Both the position numbers and the translations under genes were made by a program. Positions 54,301 through 57,048 of a stretch of DNA of 64,000 nucleotides are shown piece after piece. The notes under the pieces are model-generated. The model searched no databases. It was not told the DNA's origin and worked only from the letters and a program-made list of their open reading frames with translations. Numbering within the stretch: position 1 is the first letter of the stretch; each line of letters opens with the position of its first letter. This DNA is from Undaria pinnatifida (Eukaryota; Sar; Phaeophyceae; Laminariales; Alariaceae), in NCBI GenBank assembly GCA_012845835.1, contig JABAKD010000005.1:1027075-1091074 (forward strand), written 5' to 3'.

Positions 54301-55693
54301 GTCTGGCCGCGGAGTGACGCGCCGATCGCATGCGCAGGGCAATGTCGCTGTGTCACCATCTAAGTCACCGAACGTTTTTCTGCTGCATCTGACGAGTTGG
54401 ACCATCGCATTATCATAAATATCGAACAATGCCATGGTCCGAGTTTACCCATTCCAACTGAGGAATCAAGTGCTTTCTTTTATGCGGCCAAAAACCATAC
54501 CTGAAGCTCCAAACCGGATCGCATCGGAAACAGCCTCATGCTGCACATTGCCGGAAGGTAAACGTGACAACAACAGAAGGAGGATCTTCTCGCAACATTT
54601 CTTGTTATTTTTACATGCACGGATCGCTTGATATCTTTCGATCAGGTGCGTGAAACGTTGGCGACGGCAGGGAAAGGGGCGGTCAAAAGAAAGTCGGTCA
54701 ACAAACTTTAGAGATCAAATGTGTCCAGGGCGTTAATCGGTCGGGGTTGGAGGCGTTACGTCTGCTAGTTTAGTCGATGCAAGATGTGACTCAGAAAGAC
54801 GATGCGCCTCTTACGGCATTTCATATCGCACCCCCCCTCCACGAAATGAATTACCTCCCACCCCCCCCCAGAAAATATTAACTAATTTAATTACCTTACC
54901 CCCCCCCCCCCCCCCGCTGAAAAATTGCCTACTTACTAAACCCCCCTCAAAAAGTAAAACTTACGTGATGAATTTCAAAATGGCATCTCCCCCGCATATG
55001 TGATAACACCAACCGGTCGCCCCGGTGGCGTATCAGGTTATCTTCGACCCTGGTATAGGTCAGTTTCGTGAGTTCGAATCCCCCCGAGGGCATACTCGTA
55101 TAAATTCGTGGGGACTTTTTCTTGTGCACAAATTGACTTGCGGAAAGCGCGAGAGCGTGAGTTAGCAACACTCGATAAACAATCGACGAGCAATGGGATT
55201 GATGAACCCTATGCGCGATAAAAGTTGAAGGCAAGAGCCGGGGGGGAGAAGGGACGACACCTGTGCCCACGGCTTGTCCAGAAGCTGGAAAGTAAATGTG
55301 TGTGAAAAAAAAACAAAAAAGTTACAACACCATATCGCCTCTCTCGAAAGTAGAAATTGCACAATTGTCCCTTCCCCCCCCATATACTCCAAATAGTATA
55401 GGGTTATCAATGAGTGAAAAAAATCAATGTAATACTGTGAAATTTACCTTCGTACCGTATTTCTGTTGTGACCAACGGATCGTCCAATTTTGTTTCCCGA
55501 CCAGGCTCGCGAAATTCTGACGACAACGGTGAGAAGGCTGGGCGAAGCACTGGTGGAGGCAGAAGAACAGCTCAGGGAAGACGAACACCACATGTGCGGA
55601 AGCTACCTTAAGCCACCCCGTCCAAGATTTGATCAATTATGGACGGAGTTCCGAAAAATCACGACAAGTCCGAAAAATCACGAGAAGAACTAG
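8691..55693 (+). CDS. Giant multi-exon coiled-coil protein gene (assembled model, at least 23 exons)
   Basis: I joined exons on reading frame, acceptor and donor consensus, and phase. In order, the coding blocks are 8691-8780, 9574-10156, 12454-12572, 16110-16574, 19930-20085, 22802-22948, 25547-25639, 25718-25810, 26574-26703, 28923-29021, 33030-33119, 34125-34199, 35290-35430, 36059-36217, 38185-38315, 41040-41193, 43232-43335, 45041-45142, 46862-48476, 50719-52486, 52733-53068, 53453-53733 and 55505-55693. All junctions agree in phase except 26703 to 28923 and 33119 to 34125, where an exon is missing or the model splits. The product, about 2,300 residues, is a cytoplasmic-type coiled-coil protein with disordered N-terminal and middle segments and no signal peptide or membrane segment. 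I do not recognise the family. Many exons adjoin tandem arrays of their own decayed copies. Confidence 0.55.
8810..9066 (+). repeat. (TGTATG)n microsatellite within intron 1
   Basis: Hexamer repeats, nearly perfect from about 8825 to 8912 and degenerate (tgtatttg, tgtgcgtg) to about 9066. It produces an apparent Cys-Val alternating frame that is not a gene. Confidence 0.9.
9574..10156 (+). CDS. Large gene, exon 2 (disordered, Gly/Ser-rich)
   Basis: A pyrimidine-rich tract (ctgtgtttgcttgctatgaag) gives an acceptor at 9572-9573 in phase 0. The exon encodes about 194 residues. It begins GDLSCAITDAVSDYVRLRGL, a possible amphipathic helix, and continues as a low-complexity Gly/Ser/Pro region with a run of eight Gly and an acidic patch (SFDDDAAAEM). 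It ends in phase 1 at GTGGGT (10157). An alternative is that the ATG at 9568 starts the gene here, with no exon 1, but exon 1 fits in phase and has its own stop-preceded ATG. Confidence 0.6.
10157..12453. other. Intron 2
   Basis: About 2.3 kb. It has A-runs around 10225-10330, and three loosely similar segments with long C-runs between 11340 and 11720 (cccccccccc followed by a CAA/GAC-rich stretch), which look like a degenerate tandem repeat of about 150-180 bp. The minus strand there is strongly G-tract-rich and could form quadruplexes. No exon is seen. Confidence 0.4.
12454..12572 (+). CDS. Large gene, exon 3
   Basis: The acceptor gcgctgcag (12451-12453) opens in phase 1, matching the phase 1 end of exon 2. 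The frame reads LASHLQMVYDNICSHKGVDS, then SGIHLEAVFFGDNGTGFGW, and ends in phase 0 at GTAGGA (12573). A GTGGGT just upstream (12569) is an alternative donor in phase 2. The segment looks globular rather than coiled coil. Using the inner acceptor ctccag (12471-12473) with the ATG at 12474 is possible but gives the wrong phase with exon 2. Confidence 0.55.
13224..13469 (-). mobile_element. TTAA/CCC MITE, tandem trimer
   Basis: Three consecutive units of about 78-79 bp start at 13227, 13305 and 13384 with cccctttacaactggaaacc. The block opens with ctaa|CCCCTTTA and closes with TAAAGGGG|TTAA at 13466-13469. This is the reverse complement of the element at 18955-19142. TTAA flanks with C-rich termini are characteristic of piggyBac-type elements. 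There is no coding capacity, so it would be a non-autonomous relic. Confidence 0.65.
13850..15520 (+). repeat. Degenerate tandem array of intron units
   Basis: Repeated blocks carry the pattern ggcaacgacagcgctctacc, then acattgccgga, then a variant of taaactacttggaaattag. Clear copies lie near 13870, 13940, 14020, 15095, 15165, 15255, 15360 and 15460. The unit is about 70-115 bp. Copies of the aactacttgaaatt part also occur at about 1240 and 38040, so the unit contains or became a dispersed repeat. Confidence 0.55.
14553..14637 (+). mobile_element. TTAA/CCC MITE, single copy with degraded left flank
   Basis: It begins CCCCTTTAGAGCCCCC and ends ccagttgtgaaggcg|TTAA (14634-14637). The left TTAA is missing (agcgac precedes CCCC). 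It matches the copies at 18955-19142 and 30504-30587. Confidence 0.65.
16110..16574 (+). CDS. Large gene, exon 4 (basic N-part, Gln-rich, disordered)
   Basis: The acceptor acgtcgcag (16107-16109) opens in phase 0, agreeing with exon 3. The 155 codons contain LLRSLRLERAASRHRHRNN, a Ser/Pro-rich stretch, a Gln run (RQRLRQRQQQQQQ) and an Ala/Ser/Gly linker. It ends in LWNKRRRK, a basic cluster that could act as a nuclear localisation signal, at a near-perfect GTAAGT donor (16575). The phase is 0-0. It is the intact last member of array A. Confidence 0.6.
16691..16860 (-). repeat. Three tandem copies of a 52 bp piece of the high-copy element
   Basis: The unit ttggctagtggctatgattc followed by cgttttgtgaatgacgggcc is repeated three times with a spacing of 51-52 bp, starting near 16691, 16742 and 16794. 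The flanking sequence (gacccaaaatcgtcggaacg) belongs to the high-copy element in reverse orientation, so this is an internal expansion of one copy. Confidence 0.75.
17028..17320 (+). repeat. Decamer minisatellite (gggtattgta/gggtattata)n
   Basis: About 28 units of a 10 bp repeat with G/A variants. A related 10 bp pattern (taggtactat) occurs at 43728-43940. Confidence 0.9.
17460..17477 (+). repeat. G18 homopolymer
   Basis: Eighteen consecutive G on the plus strand. It may form a quadruplex and is a likely assembly-error site. Confidence 0.9.
17541..17664 (+). repeat. Decamer minisatellite (cctttcacac)n
   Basis: About 12 units of a 10 bp pyrimidine-rich repeat with occasional variants (cctctcacac, cgtttcacac). 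Confidence 0.9.
18672..19700 (+). pseudogene. Decayed copies of exon 5 (array B)
   Basis: Five copies precede exon 5, starting near 18672, 18880, 19248, 19433 and 19648. All keep variants of GGGTGDDAVEF. The copy at 19248 reads FGGGTGDDAVEFPDIREAVQ, then LL and a stop. The copy at 19433 lacks the LDIREAAL end. The copies at 18880 and 19648 have lost the CAG acceptor (cccgg, cccaat). Shared flanks (ggcattgaaaatgaaaggtgg upstream) show that intron was copied along with exon. A TTAA element sits between the second and third copies. Confidence 0.7.
18955..19142 (+). mobile_element. TTAA/CCC MITE with TTAA at both ends
   Basis: TTAA (18955-18958) is followed by CCCCTTTAGAGCCCCC, and the right end reads ccagttgtaaaggcg|TTAA (19139-19142). 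The termini are imperfect inverted repeats (CCCCTTTAgA against CGCCTTTAcA). The left part is repeated twice internally (tactgggttaacccctt). It interrupts array B: without it, the spacing of copies 2 and 3 (368 bp) falls back to about 180 bp, like the neighbouring spacings. So it inserted after the array formed. Confidence 0.75.
19930..20085 (+). CDS. Large gene, exon 5
   Basis: The acceptor attgcccag (19927-19929) opens in phase 0. The 52 residues are FGGGTGDDAVEFLDIREAAL, VSVAEAFARRALPWQAQLCP and RALQDMEIARVR. It ends in phase 0 at GTAAGG (20086). The Ala/Arg/Glu-rich second half is helical and coiled-coil-like. It is the only member of array B with both splice sites and a complete open frame. 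Confidence 0.6.
20086..22801. other. Intron 5
   Basis: About 2.7 kb. It contains three copies of the high-copy element (about 20240-20430 and 21685-21860 reverse, 22200-22400 forward) and otherwise no exon that I can support. Confidence 0.4.
22802..22948 (+). CDS. Large gene, exon 6 (coiled coil)
   Basis: The acceptor tgcttgcag (22799-22801) opens in phase 0. The 49 residues are VFHAAEGGRQAKAKARQEAL, LRGLLIREERSREMFARGQG and GLFEGALIE. It ends in phase 0 at GTAGGT (22949). The residue pattern is amphipathic-helical (RQAKAKARQEALLRGLL). Confidence 0.65.
22949..25546. other. Intron 6, with a tandem array (array C) at 23945-25115
   Basis: About four to five units of roughly 215-265 bp share ggcgatacgcgata, then ccggtctgttcgata, then tcgaacagactggacgta, then gccatggtcgcacactcttc. 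One unit preserves FKLELQRRLEEKR, which looks like coiled-coil coding sequence. No unit has a clean acceptor, frame and donor. A forward copy of the high-copy element lies at 23490-23600. A 10 bp perfect palindrome (AATACTAATT, aa, AATTAGTATT) is at 25335-25356. Confidence 0.5.
25547..25639 (+). CDS. Large gene, exon 7 (coiled coil, array D copy 1)
   Basis: The acceptor aattggcag (25544-25546) opens in phase 0. The 31 codons are IKGFIKRSEAAHAKELSSWM and GERRSRLQRAE, ending in phase 0 at GTAGGT (25640). It is a typical basic/acidic helical heptad segment. The next exon is a close duplicate, 171 bp downstream. Confidence 0.7.
25718..25810 (+). CDS. Large gene, exon 8 (coiled coil, array D copy 2)
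   Basis: The acceptor ggtgttag (25716-25717) opens in phase 0. The 31 codons are TSGLAKRSEAAHAAELSTRV and ETMHSRLQRAE, with a GTAGGT donor at 25811. The core KRSEAAHA and the end SRLQRAE are identical to exon 7, and its length is also exactly 93 bp. Both exons can be included without shifting the frame. A G-rich tract (about 25665-25693) lies just upstream. Confidence 0.7.
25880..25976 (+). pseudogene. Decayed third copy of exons 7/8 (array D copy 3)
   Basis: It keeps a cag acceptor and a gcggag|GTAGGT donor and still ends SRLQRAE in one frame. It is 97 bp long instead of 93, a net 4 bp insertion, and has an in-frame TAG nine codons from the acceptor. It cannot be spliced in without truncating the protein. 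Confidence 0.75.
26574..26703 (+). CDS. Large gene, exon 9
   Basis: The acceptor gtgtctgttcag (26571-26573) opens in phase 0. The frame reads ALGRYNINSFEDSQAENSRR, YWQSVLVDSLWDSETRAANR and KAR. It ends at GTAACA (26704) in phase 1. The charged, helical composition fits the neighbouring exons. Its phase does not match the next exon I can see (28923, phase 2), so an exon is missing between them or the gene ends nearby. Confidence 0.5.
26704..28922. other. Unresolved intron(s) between exons 9 and 10
   Basis: About 2.2 kb. One very good acceptor (ttttttgcttgtttttcgtag, ending at 28339) opens in phase 1 as VNQHLLPSPPEEMNASLKQ and then meets TAG. This would fit exon 9 in phase and could be an alternative 3' end of the gene. 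A TTC-rich tract (27248-27280) and a telomere-like stretch (28742-28772, cctatccctatccctaactc) are also present. Confidence 0.35.
28923..29021 (+). CDS. Large gene, exon 10 (array E copy 1)
   Basis: The acceptor agctctagacag (28920-28922) opens in phase 2. The frame reads WIQIFNGSRARFDAFDSLEA and AGRRVLSSEENA, ending in phase 2 at GTGAGC (29022). A second frame is also open, but only this one is conserved in the three downstream copies (S-x-EENA). It is the first member of its array, and the later members are decayed. Confidence 0.5.
29022..29660 (+). pseudogene. Decayed copies of exon 10 (array E)
   Basis: Three copies of the exon end recur at spacings of about 223, 196 and 213 bp: tatgaggagaacactag|GTGAGT (donor 29245), tccgaggagaatgccgg|GCGAGC (29441) and accgaggagaacgccag|GTGAGC (29654). 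The intervening intron is copied too (tagtgccggttg, gttggtacaggtgggaacaa). Copy 3 has GC in place of GT. Copy 2 has a stop upstream in frame. Confidence 0.7.
29838..30268 (-). repeat. 19 bp minisatellite, about 22 units
   Basis: The unit gacagttgaaatgaccttc, with variants (gacaattg, gacacttg, gacacctg, gacattcg), repeats for 430 bp. Because 19 is not a multiple of 3 and the minus strand has no stops, the minus strand is open in all three frames with the same 19-residue repeat (HFNCRRSFQLSKVISTVEG). Confidence 0.95.
30400..30660 (+). repeat. High-copy element copy interrupted by a TTAA MITE
   Basis: The left part (gcaaaacaagagtgacgttc) and the right part (cgcagaaaacgttctcgcca, then cccctatcgcaacc) belong to the same unknown element seen uninterrupted at 14885-15035, 23490-23600 and 62895-63060. 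Between them lies the MITE at 30504-30587. Confidence 0.7.
30504..30587 (+). mobile_element. TTAA/CCC MITE nested in the high-copy element
   Basis: CCTCGTTAGAGCCCC begins the element and ccaattgttaaggcg|TTAA (30584-30587) ends it, followed by ggag. Uninterrupted copies of the host repeat read gggg|TTAA|gaag (14.9 kb) and gggg|TTAA|ggag (23.5 kb), which identifies the original TTAA insertion site. Confidence 0.75.
31754..31821. repeat. Perfect 22 bp inverted repeat with a 24 bp loop
   Basis: ACCTATGTATCTGTATCGAA plus TA at 31754-31775 is exactly complementary to 31800-31821. It can form a stable hairpin or cruciform. Confidence 0.85.
32665..32712 (+). repeat. Short ATC microsatellite inside a dispersed element
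   Basis: catcatcaacatcatcaaca continues with tatcatc variants. It lies at the same relative position as in the element copies near 34365 and 39318. Confidence 0.7.
33030..33119 (+). CDS. Large gene, exon 11
   Basis: The acceptor catcaaaaccag (33027-33029) opens in phase 2, agreeing with exon 10. The frame reads CECIAAQIAEDDGLRAVEDR and SEECTRSRE, ending in phase 2 at GTAAGG (33120). Two shorter look-alike donor segments follow (33190-33213 and 33363-33388: agagagaagtaagaac, agagagaaagtcaaagcagc), so this exon too heads a small array. The next visible exon starts in phase 0, so a phase 2-0 exon is missing. Confidence 0.45.
33120..34124. other. Region between exons 11 and 12
   Basis: It holds decayed donor-side copies of exon 11 and then, from about 33840, short tandem intron units of about 110 bp (cttcctctcacaaatgc, then a variant of cgtgaagctacttgagcata, then gcagacgaagaagta). 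A 106-codon open frame across 33821-34141 is created by these units and does not look like a protein. Confidence 0.45.
34125..34199 (+). CDS. Large gene, exon 12 (array G, intact short copy)
   Basis: The acceptor tatcacgctgcag (34122-34124) opens in phase 0. The 25 codons are RPWGSDQKERQGYQKVMDVN and KRQIY, ending at a perfect GTAAGT donor (34200). It aligns with the start of exon 13 (W followed by D, K and ER at equal spacing) and shares the same upstream intron sequence, so it is a duplicate that has stayed open. Whether it is constitutive or alternative is unknown. Confidence 0.45.
34262..34640 (+). repeat. Dispersed element with internal ATC microsatellite, copy 1
   Basis: It begins ggggtgcagcatattctaac and aattttctgagctcccaaca, the first part duplicated in tandem. 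It passes through a short ATC run and cccgaaacatgaattcgaag, and ends in taccgcactatagagggatg. The same order is seen at 39268-39645, and partly at 30675-30960 and 32605-32840. No coding capacity and no recognised family. Confidence 0.65.
34640..35200 (+). pseudogene. Decayed copies of exons 12/13 (array G)
   Basis: After the shared tract gagcatactgcag, the copy at 34931 reads TARKADKDEKGM and then stops (TAG), and the copy at 35104 reads TICEFDKDEREVS and then stops (TAA). Further upstream units near 34650 and 34735 have lost the exon part. The unit size is about 110 bp for intron-only units and about 180 bp with the exon. Confidence 0.65.
35290..35430 (+). CDS. Large gene, exon 13 (array G, intact last copy)
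   Basis: The acceptor gagcatactgcag (35287-35289) opens in phase 0. The 47 codons are TVWEADKNEREVSEELWNLQ, GWLSVGSHKLVQQTLRAFVR and RCSHPLE, ending in phase 0 at GTGAGA (35431). It is acidic/basic and helical. It is the last and longest open member of array G. Confidence 0.6.
36059..36217 (+). CDS. Large gene, exon 14 (Ala/Arg-rich coiled coil)
   Basis: The acceptor ttgtcattttaag (36056-36058) opens in phase 0. The 53 codons are ATSLLWEARNAAEFAGAARA, TAATQRATEARSIASTRRDR and RIVVRKHKEELLH, ending in phase 0 at GTGGGT (36218). Its Ala-rich heptads and alternating charge are typical of a long coiled coil. Confidence 0.6.
36218..38184. other. Intron 14
   Basis: It contains a reverse fragment of the high-copy element (36850-36900) and a near-full SINE in minus orientation (37205-37508). 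The remainder shows no supported exon. Confidence 0.4.
37205..37508 (-). mobile_element. tRNA-derived SINE, near full length
   Basis: Read on the minus strand it has an A box (TGGCGTATCAGG, 37495-37484), a B box (GTTCGAATC, 37449-37441), a body ending in the ccatggcttgtcc region, and an A10 tail (37217-37208). It matches the copies at 43941 and 55012 over its whole length. No clear target-site duplication. Confidence 0.8.
38185..38315 (+). CDS. Large gene, exon 15 (array H copy 1)
   Basis: The acceptor is ttactgtaag (38183-38184) or the adjacent cag (38185-38187); both keep phase 0. The frame reads AEEERATSEDAARSRAFGQA, IKELKASNVSRREDIEAQLR and RE, ending in phase 2 at gaaag|GTTTGA (38316). 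It is a strongly charged coiled coil. A duplicate of its second half lies at 38728-38817. Confidence 0.6.
38531..38622 (+). repeat. Two tandem 45 bp units
   Basis: tccatcggagtccacttcga, then gtatttcagggtttctgaaa, is repeated once with few changes. Each unit contains a small palindrome (atttcag, gtttctgaaat). Confidence 0.85.
38728..38817 (+). CDS. Large gene, possible alternative or cassette copy of exon 15 (array H copy 2)
   Basis: It reads IRKGGKDVKTAKASNASRRD and LVEPQLRFK, open throughout, with an AAAAG|GTTAGA donor at 38818. The half AKASNASRRD matches KASNVSRRED of exon 15, and PQLRFK matches AQLRRE. With the weak acceptor cacgag (38725-38727) it would be a phase 2-2 cassette that could be included or skipped without a frameshift between exons 15 and 16. 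It may equally be a silent copy. Confidence 0.35.
39268..39645 (+). repeat. Dispersed element with expanded ATC microsatellite, copy 2
   Basis: It has the same order of segments as 34262-34640. Its ATC tract (39318-39449) has expanded to about 130 bp with sporadic GTC and CTC variants. The poly-Asp, poly-Ser and poly-Met frames in it are repeat by-products. Confidence 0.7.
40636..40816 (+). repeat. Recent tandem duplication of about 94 bp
   Basis: caagtatagacatactgcag, then gcgcgccgacaagattttaa, then caaccaaccttatg is repeated once with only scattered differences. It is one of the youngest duplications in the window. Confidence 0.85.
41040..41193 (+). CDS. Large gene, exon 16 (coiled coil)
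   Basis: The acceptor gaagggacag (41037-41039) opens in phase 2, agreeing with exon 15. The 51 full codons are MFAARQEETDRCALFRKEIA, ALAADLDVEMERLASALQAR and RLEEEELSEAE, ending in phase 0 at GTAAGG (41194). Heptad spacing of Leu/Ala/Ile is clear (LAADLDVEMERLASAL). Confidence 0.65.
41206..41330 (+). repeat. SINE fragment just after exon 16
   Basis: gccatgggaatgctgaaatc, then gacgcctgtgaccacgtctt and gttcagaag align with the 3' body of the SINE (caatgggattgatgaaccct, gacacctgtgaccacggctt). It is diverged and lacks the head. Confidence 0.55.
42257..43231 (+). pseudogene. Decayed copies of exon 17 (array I)
   Basis: Six copies precede exon 17. Those at 42460, 42589, 42724, 42875 and 43120 keep an AG acceptor (acag, atag, tgtag). 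That at 42257 has lost it (atgg). Their first codons read VSSASPSL, VPALVPHL, VSAALCSL, VFAVMCSL and MSTTPISL against VSAAVASL in exon 17. None has a clear donor in frame. Shared intron (aacatgctagcattcagttacctgtt-like) shows that whole units of about 110-250 bp were copied. Confidence 0.7.
43232..43335 (+). CDS. Large gene, exon 17 (coiled coil, last copy of array I)
   Basis: The acceptor gtgcgatatag (43229-43231) opens in phase 0. The frame reads VSAAVASLQEEETRAYDREA and LLGETMLAERDNED, ending in phase 2 at GTGCAT (43336), a weak donor. If the exon instead ran on, the frame would enter a Pro/Ser-rich stretch over a C-run at about 43375-43390. Agreement in phase with exon 18 supports the donor chosen. 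Confidence 0.55.
43728..43940 (+). repeat. Degenerate decamer array (taggtactat-like)
   Basis: Units such as attaggtagt, ttggtactat and caggtactgt follow a 10 bp rhythm with much variation. The SINE at 43941 is inserted at its right end. Confidence 0.7.
43941..44244 (+). mobile_element. tRNA-derived SINE, full length
   Basis: A box TGGCGTATCAGG (43956-43967), B box GTTCGAGCC (44002-44010), a 3' body shared with other copies, and an A10 tail. The 7 bp sequence AGGTACT flanks it on both sides (43934-43940 and 44245-44251), a likely target-site duplication. The host decamer array is itself rich in ggtact, so this could be partly chance. It has no protein-coding capacity; transcription by RNA polymerase III is inferred from the boxes. 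Confidence 0.85.
45041..45142 (+). CDS. Large gene, exon 18 (coiled coil)
   Basis: The acceptor gtcgcgtcgcag (45038-45040) opens in phase 2. The 33 full codons are HLEAWIQQQEREGAAAFAQG and IADASRQLLEDRK, ending in phase 2 at GTGAGG (45143). Both ends agree with exons 17 and 19. Confidence 0.65.
45143..46861. other. Intron 18
   Basis: It contains two tandem 50 bp units (45556-45655; cgagtataccaatagcaatc, agttgtggtacccaagtacc), a related single unit having been noted near 42955-43040, and, from about 46680, a decayed duplicate of the 5' end of exon 19 (YRWVAVTNGSTSDTSQAGVS compared with CRWVDDVNDSTSIISHADAS). The rest is unassigned. Confidence 0.45.
46862..48476 (+). CDS. Large gene, exon 19 (long exon: disordered, coiled coil, disordered)
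   Basis: The acceptor accgctcgtgcag (46859-46861) opens in phase 2 as in exon 18. About 538 codons follow without a stop. The first third is Thr/Ser/Pro/Asp-rich with two copies of a GTFTQHPxxLxQxxxxEA segment. Roughly 47.22-47.53 kb encodes a coiled coil (ETAAQVEQQASLAAQ, then AAKIEMCAAQKRINRAESLA and EKTRLTAEADEAAAKRWAAQ). The remainder is acidic and probably disordered, ending in EEWLKALQNIVEENE in phase 0 at GTGAAT (48477). The long open frame and biased composition make this one of the securest coding blocks. Function unknown. Confidence 0.75.
49162..49221. repeat. Perfect 17 bp inverted repeat, 26 bp loop
   Basis: TGTCAAGGCCTTCACAT (49162-49178) is exactly complementary to ATGTGAAGGCCTTGACA (49205-49221). 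The right arm is also the start of the adjacent tandem array, so the left arm may be an inverted piece of that unit. Confidence 0.85.
49205..49500 (+). repeat. Tandem array of about 103 bp units
   Basis: Three to four diverged units begin with a variant of ccttgacaggacgaaa (cttgacgggaaaaa, catgacggcacaaa, gttgaggggacaac) and continue with cgtcaa, gacctcc, attaa, agtac and a variant of gatctagaaggtg. Confidence 0.65.
50719..52486 (+). CDS. Large gene, exon 20 (long exon with 16-residue repeats and an EF-hand-like segment)
   Basis: The acceptor ttactcatcacggcgaag (50716-50718) opens in phase 0. About 589 codons are open. The N-terminal part (KVIDLAELGKTIGVLPRGAA, VLCLAHDCLVQDAGGLEGFV) is helical. 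A helical block (RIRAALQKHEALLSPQSICA, LTALLSF) follows. At about 51.42-51.80 kb there are seven to eight tandem copies of a roughly 16-residue unit (EPACSTQASAVAAADA and variants). Near 52.37 kb the stretch VIALLDARDTGALPPAALMA resembles an EF-hand, with Asp at position 1, Gly at 6 and Leu at 8 of the loop. Positions 3 and 12 are Arg and Ala, so calcium binding is unlikely. It ends in phase 1 at GTGGGT (52487). Function unknown. Confidence 0.75.
51421..51810 (+). repeat. Coding tandem repeat of about 48 bp inside exon 20
   Basis: Units follow the pattern gctgagtcagcgtgcagcac, acaggcgtcggctgtagcag, with lengths of 42-48 bp, all multiples of three, so the frame is kept. The encoded unit is (E/V)(S/P)A(C/S)(N/S)(T/P)(Q/H)ASAVAA. 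Confidence 0.85.
52733..53068 (+). CDS. Large gene, exon 21
   Basis: A textbook acceptor (cttccggttctctttcag, 52730-52732) opens in phase 1, agreeing with exon 20. The frame is open for 111 codons, including MDKLPGLLRLVQAAHRVGQT, RYLGWDALEMARKNRLRLAV and ESSMATFATALEAVNQRM, and ends in phase 1 at GTGAGC (53069). The phase 0 frame of the first 130 bp is also open and protein-like (GALVSVLANLGLLKQMSTLR), ending near a possible GTGCAT donor at 52805. This alternative would need exon 20 to end in phase 0. Confidence 0.6.
53453..53733 (+). CDS. Large gene, exon 22 (coiled coil)
   Basis: The acceptor cccctgtgacag (53450-53452), after a long pyrimidine tract including a C-run (about 53380-53400), opens in phase 1. 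The 93 codons include YGRLERRSLTLEQRRLEAAR, LLSAQAHQNASTAQNSRSRE and NNRRTELREKFTAANLERVL. It ends in phase 0 at gtgcag|GTGGGT (53734). Confidence 0.7.
53734..55504. other. Intron 22
   Basis: It contains C-runs near 54825-54920 and a near-full SINE (55012-55320). It also holds three loosely similar stretches at 54027-54320 with gtctggcgcc/gtctggccgc and gcgccgattg/gcgccgatcg, suggesting a degenerate tandem repeat of about 95-130 bp. No exon is seen. Confidence 0.45.
55012..55320 (+). mobile_element. tRNA-derived SINE, full length
   Basis: A box TGGCGTATCAGG (55026-55037), B box GTTCGAATC (55072-55080), and an A-rich tail (aaaaaaaaacaaaaaa). AACACCA flanks it at 55005-55011 and 55326-55332, a probable 7 bp target-site duplication. 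It is very similar to the 43941 copy, so the family was active fairly recently. Confidence 0.85.
55505..55693 (+). CDS. Large gene, exon 23 (C-terminus)
   Basis: The acceptor tttcccgaccag (55502-55504) opens in phase 0, agreeing with exon 22. The 62 codons are AREILTTTVRRLGEALVEAE, EQLREDEHHMCGSYLKPPRP and RFDQLWTEFRKITTSPKNHE, then KN and TAG (55691-55693). The first half is coiled coil. No donor precedes the stop. Confidence 0.65.
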   Translation, partial: AREILTTTVRRLGEALVEAEEQLREDEHHMCGSYLKPPRPRFDQLWTEFRKITTSPKNHEKN

Positions 55694-55785
55694 AGAGCGC
55701 GCGCGGCCGACGTAGCACAGCACGCAGCTTACAAAGCTGAATGAATATTTACAAAGCTCAATCGGTCACACTCAGAGCTGACGTA

Positions 55786-55791
55786 AATAAA
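55786..55791 (+). terminator. AATAAA polyadenylation-type hexamer of the large gene
   Basis: AATAAA lies 93 bp after the TAG of exon 23 (gacgtaAATAAAatatgtag), at a plausible distance for 3'-end formation. How strictly this lineage uses the hexamer is not known to me. Confidence 0.4.
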
Positions 55792-56339
55792 ATATGTAGC
55801 TGCTTTTCAGTGATGAAGCCGCAAGAACTTTGACCCATTGCTCCCAACTTTGACTCGCCGCTATCCACTGGGCCCACCGCTGAGCAGACCAGTTTACAGG
55901 GCTCAGCTAATATTGAGAGCCCTTTTAGAAGTGCAACAAGAACAAATGCCCACTGATTCCAAGTAGTTTGTCTCCGAACCAAATGGGTGCGGTTGTAAGG
56001 CGCATTTTTAAAGCGTTCACTTGGTCGCTGCTCTCCATTGCAGTTTTTTTTGTTTTTTTTTATTACAGCGAAAAGGGATTGGCACGACGCCGAGCGCTTG
56101 GAACATAGGCTTGCGGTAGTTCCAACAATCGCAAAAAATATAACGGTGGGAGTGCTGCCTGCAGTGATTCTTCGTGGAGGTATGATACCCATCCGCAGAA
56201 ACGTGAACAAACATTGAGGGCGGTGATTTTGGCTGAGTACACATAGGCGATTGCAGCGGCGGTTGTAGCGGCGATTGCAGTTTTGTGGACGCGTGCCACG
56301 ATGGAGGTAGCAGTTTTGTGCCGAAAATTTTGTGAGTAT

Positions 56340-56580
56340 GGCAGGGTGCCCCTTAACCCAAAATCGTCCGAAAAAAATATTTTTATTTTGCTTTACGATT
56401 TTCGTCGCGTATCTAGGCCATGTGATACCTGGCCCGTGTAACACGTTCCATTTTTTGTCGCAAAACAGCATTTTCGGGAGAGGCGTCATACAGATCCTTC
56501 TAAACGTGGGATTTCTCACGGCTCAGCGCTTTTATTTCTTCGCAAATTTGCCTTTTTTGCAAGTGGCGTCGTAGAGGTCC
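56340..56580 (-). repeat. High-copy unknown element, reverse copy
   Basis: ccccttaacccaaaatcgtc, then tatctaggccatgtgatacc, then cgtgtaacacgttccatttt match in order the copies at 14073-14190, 20240-20430 and 62895-63060. No coding capacity. Confidence 0.65.
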
Positions 56581-57048
56581 TCAGTGAGGTACCCTACTAA
56601 AGAACCGGTCGGATTCGCCGCTCGATTCTCCGTTCCGTCCGTATCTCCGATTGGGCATCGCCTAGGTTTTCGGTTCAGGAATCACAGGGCGTTTGACAAG
56701 AGCCCACTTGATTGCTCTTGACTCCGCCTTCTCTTGCTAGTAACGCTCATTAACCGGGTACCAATCCCGCTGTAGCTATTACTCGGCGAGGTGTTTTGCA
56801 GTAATAGACAGAGTGTGTTTGGAGCCGCAATCGCGCCCGTCAAGTTGAAAACGCACAAGTCTGCAAAAACGCCTAGTGCGGTACAGGTGCGCTCCTCGGT
56901 TCAAAAACCTTTTTCCTCACCCAAGAATTAATGTTGCGAAAAATCGAAACGAGCAACGCCATTCTACACTCCCAAGGCCTATGACCTTCTCTTTCTTTTT
57001 TTAATCGTCACTATTGTCTTCTCAAACTCGTAAGATGTAGGTTATCCT

